Origin: Thermoplasmata archaeon
GTDB lineage: Archaea > Thermoplasmatota > Thermoplasmata > UBA10834
Length of the DNA: 7,844 bases
Reading direction: 5' to 3'
Assembly (NCBI GenBank): GCA_013329135.1
Contig: DUKU01000066.1
Location: 1-7,844, forward strand
A program made the position numbers and the translations under genes. The notes under the pieces are model-generated. The model was not told the origin of the DNA and did not search any database. It was given only the letters and a program-made list of their open reading frames with translations. Positions 6,791 to 7,844 of the stretch are shown here, one piece after another. Within the stretch, counting starts at the first letter, position 1, and the number at the start of each line of letters is the position of its first letter.

Positions 6791-6980
6791 CTCTTCACAT
6801 CCAATTTCGATCCGAGCCCGTTTCCGGGGACATCTTACCGGACCTTTCTCGTGACTTGGGGCCGCCTCGTGCCTGCACTGCATGCGCCACGCTGATGCCC
6901 ATAGAGTGCGCATCCGTCGCTACGGCCCCTGACTCGCTTCACCGAAGCGTATCGTCCGGGCCGCTGAGGCTCATCCCGGC
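6791..6980 (-). promoter_or_regulatory. Long, hairpin-rich 5' leader of acs
   Basis: If transcription starts about 25 nt past the TATA box, acs has a leader of about 190 nt. It holds several inverted repeats: 6817-6828 (CCCG/CGGG, GAAA loop on the sense strand), 6882-6887 with 6908-6913 (ATGCGC/GCGCAT, 20-nt loop), 6914-6925 (CCGT/ACGG) and 6935-6949 (CGCTTC/GAAGCG, 3-nt loop). A further one at 6953-6984 overlaps the presumed start site. No known riboswitch is recognised. GC-rich DNA forms such pairs by chance, so a regulatory role is only suggested. Confidence 0.35.
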
Positions 6981-6997
6981 GACGGCATTTGTGCTGT

Positions 6998-7014
6998 CCT
7001 TATAAGGTTTTTCG
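6998..7014 (-). promoter_or_regulatory. Archaeal BRE/TATA promoter upstream of acs
   Basis: On the - strand the sequence reads CGAAAAA (7014-7008) then CCTTATAAGG (7007-6998): a purine-rich TFB-recognition element beside a TATA box, in a region otherwise rich in GC. The TATA core is a palindrome, but only the - strand side has a BRE-like flank. This points transcription toward acs, with a start expected near 6976-6981. Confidence 0.65.
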
Positions 7015-7015
7015 A

Positions 7016-7062
7016 TGCGACAACGGCGATTTCACACAGTCGCATATGTGCGTAGTCGCACA
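7016..7062. repeat. Repeated TGCGAC/GTCGCA boxes upstream of the acs promoter
   Basis: TGCGAC at 7016-7021 and GTCGCA at 7039-7044 and 7055-7060 form one inverted and one direct pair; AGTCGCA recurs exactly 16 bp apart. TGTGCG (7047-7052) and CGCACA (7057-7062) form a perfect 6-bp inverted repeat with a 4-bp spacer. The cluster starts 2 bp upstream of the BRE, a location suited to an activator or operator site. No regulator is identified. Confidence 0.45.
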
Positions 7063-7076
7063 CCGCTCGTTGCCGA

Positions 7077-7093
7077 CTGACGATATTCGTCAG
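7077..7093. repeat. 17-bp palindrome CTGACGA-TAT-TCGTCAG
   Basis: Two perfect 7-bp arms flank TAT, about 65 bp upstream of the acs BRE and about 130 bp past the folD stop. The size and symmetry suit a dimeric regulator, but it could also form a hairpin in the folD 3' untranslated RNA. Confidence 0.45.
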
Positions 7094-7101
7094 AATACGA
7101 C

Positions 7102-7154
7102 GAAAAGCGAAGCGAAACGGGCATGGACGCTGGGTTTCGACCCTCAGGTCGTCC
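7102..7154 (-). terminator. Possible folD terminator: hairpin followed by T-rich tract
   Basis: GGACG (7125-7129) pairs with CGTCC (7150-7154), CT with AG, and GGGT (7132-7135) with ACCC (7140-7143), leaving a 4-nt loop and short bulges on one side. On the - strand it is followed by a run reading TTTCGCTTCGCTTTTCG (7118-7102). It lies about 70 bp after the folD stop. The T-run is interrupted, so this is a moderate candidate. Confidence 0.35.
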
Positions 7155-7224
7155 GAAGGGTGACGCAATGCGGGACCAGACACCGAAACTGTACGATGCC
7201 TTCAATCTTCGAGGCGGGAAGGGC

Positions 7225-7844
7225 TCAGTCCTTCCAGCCGTGATGGATCTTCGCGGCCTTGACCGTGTTCTTCATGAGCATCGTGATGGTCATGGGGCCG
7301 ACGCCGCCCGGGACTGGTGTGATCGCCTTCGCCTTCTCCTTCACGCTCTCGAAGTCCACGTCACCGACGAGCCTGCATCCGCCCTTCGCTGTCGGGTCGC
7401 TTATCCTGTTCACACCGACGTCAATGATGACGACGCCTTCCTTGACCATATCGGCCTTCAGGAAGTTCGGCACCCCCATTGCAGCGACTATGATATCCGC
7501 CCGAAGCGTGAACTCCTTCAGGTCCTTCGTCCTCGAATGGCATATCGTCACAGTGGCGTCCGCGCCAGGGGCCTTCTGCAACAGTATGTTCGTAATCGGC
7601 TTGCCCACGATATTGCTCCTCCCCAGGACGACCACATGCTTGCCCTTCGGATCGTTTCCGCTCCTCATTAGCAGCTCCTGGACTCCGTGAGGCGTACATG
7701 GCAGATAGCAGTCGGCCGCGCCGACGACCATCTTGCCCACATTGATAGGATGGAACCCGTCGACGTCCTTGCCAGGGTCTATTCTCAGCAGCACCTTCTC
7801 CTCGCTGATGTGCTTCGGCAAGGGCAGCTGGACGAGGATGCCGT
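7225..7844 (-). CDS. folD: FolD bifunctional methylene-THF dehydrogenase/methenyl-THF cyclohydrolase, 5' end missing
   Basis: The visible 205 residues start at GILVQLPLPKH at the right edge and run to the stop TGA at 7225-7227. About 80 N-terminal residues, including the catalytic Lys region, lie outside the window. FolD oxidises methylene-tetrahydrofolate to methenyl-tetrahydrofolate with NAD(P)+ and hydrolyses it to formyl-tetrahydrofolate, in the cytoplasm. GILVQLPLP carries the substrate-site Gln. DVDGFHP carries the Asp that contacts the pterin. GRSNIVGKP is the dinucleotide-binding motif of the Rossmann domain, and TPVPGGVGPMT near the C-terminus is the second FolD signature. All are intact. 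The gene is separated from acs by 434 bp with an intervening promoter, so it is probably a separate transcription unit. Its presence implies folate-type one-carbon chemistry, which occurs in some archaea. Confidence 0.93.
   Translation of the reverse strand, partial: GILVQLPLPKHISEEKVLLRIDPGKDVDGFHPINVGKMVVGAADCYLPCTPHGVQELLMRSGNDPKGKHVVVLGRSNIVGKPITNILLQKAPGADATVTICHSRTKDLKEFTLRADIIVAAMGVPNFLKADMVKEGVVIIDVGVNRISDPTAKGGCRLVGDVDFESVKEKAKAITPVPGGVGPMTITMLMKNTVKAAKIHHGWKD

Noticed and set aside
6791..6913. N-terminal extension of acs by 41 residues
   Set aside because: The extension is Arg/Cys/His-rich, unlike Acs N-termini, lacks a ribosome binding site, and the ATG at 6790 gives a normal start.
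6998..7007. Promoter reading to the right (+ strand) from the palindromic TATA box
   Set aside because: The + strand flank (TGCTGT) is not BRE-like and no gene lies downstream on that strand; the - strand flank fits.
7125..7154. tRNA-like T-arm (GGGTTTCGACCC)
   Set aside because: The loop is 4 nt rather than 7 and no acceptor, D or anticodon arms could be placed around it.
6971..7243. Small open frames (70 and 84 codons) in the folD-acs gap
   Set aside because: No ribosome binding sites or recognisable motifs, and they run across the promoter and hairpins.

Overview
The window looks like chromosomal DNA from a GC-rich archaeon. The signs are a BRE/TATA-type promoter (CGAAAAA next to CCTTATAAGG), T-rich tracts at gene ends, GGAGG- and GGTGA-type ribosome binding sites, heavy use of AGG for Arg and ATA for Ile, and products typical of anaerobic archaea. 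An uncultivated or methanogen-related Euryarchaeota/Thermoplasmatota lineage would fit, but that is inference: no rRNA or other phylogenetic marker is present.

Left block, + strand (1-3044): the 3' end of an MvhD-type hydrogenase/heterodisulfide-reductase electron-transfer subunit, a 266-residue FdhB-like protein with two [4Fe-4S] motifs, and a molybdopterin formate dehydrogenase catalytic subunit (FdhA) with Cys at the catalytic Sec/Cys position. The genes overlap by 4 bp and about 11 bp, so this is a tightly coupled operon. It probably encodes a formate dehydrogenase module that feeds electrons to an HdrA-type flavoprotein outside the window. A GC-rich hairpin separates it from the convergent genes on the right.

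Middle block, - strand (3090-6790): in transcription order, an AMP-forming acetyl-CoA synthetase (acs), a beta-class carbonic anhydrase, and a 12-TM transporter of the oxalate/formate antiporter (OFA) family. One archaeal promoter is visible, upstream of acs, about 190 nt from its start codon. A perfect 9-bp hairpin lies between acs and the carbonic anhydrase gene. The cluster suggests uptake of a monocarboxylate such as acetate, activation to acetyl-CoA, and CO2/bicarbonate interconversion.

Right block: a 434-bp intergenic region (6791-7224) with the acs promoter, a hairpin-rich leader, repeated GTCGCA/TGCGAC boxes, a 17-bp palindrome and a hairpin with a T-rich tract that may end the folD transcript. 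Then comes folD (- strand), cut by the right edge and lacking its N-terminal ~80 residues.

Taken together the genes form a C1/C2 neighbourhood: formate oxidation, CO2 hydration, carboxylate transport, acetate activation and one-carbon folate chemistry. No mobile element, CRISPR array, tRNA or rRNA was found. Nothing amounts to a clearly new system. The most interesting parts are the short FdhB-like subunit joined to MvhD and FdhA, and the regulatory DNA around the acs promoter.
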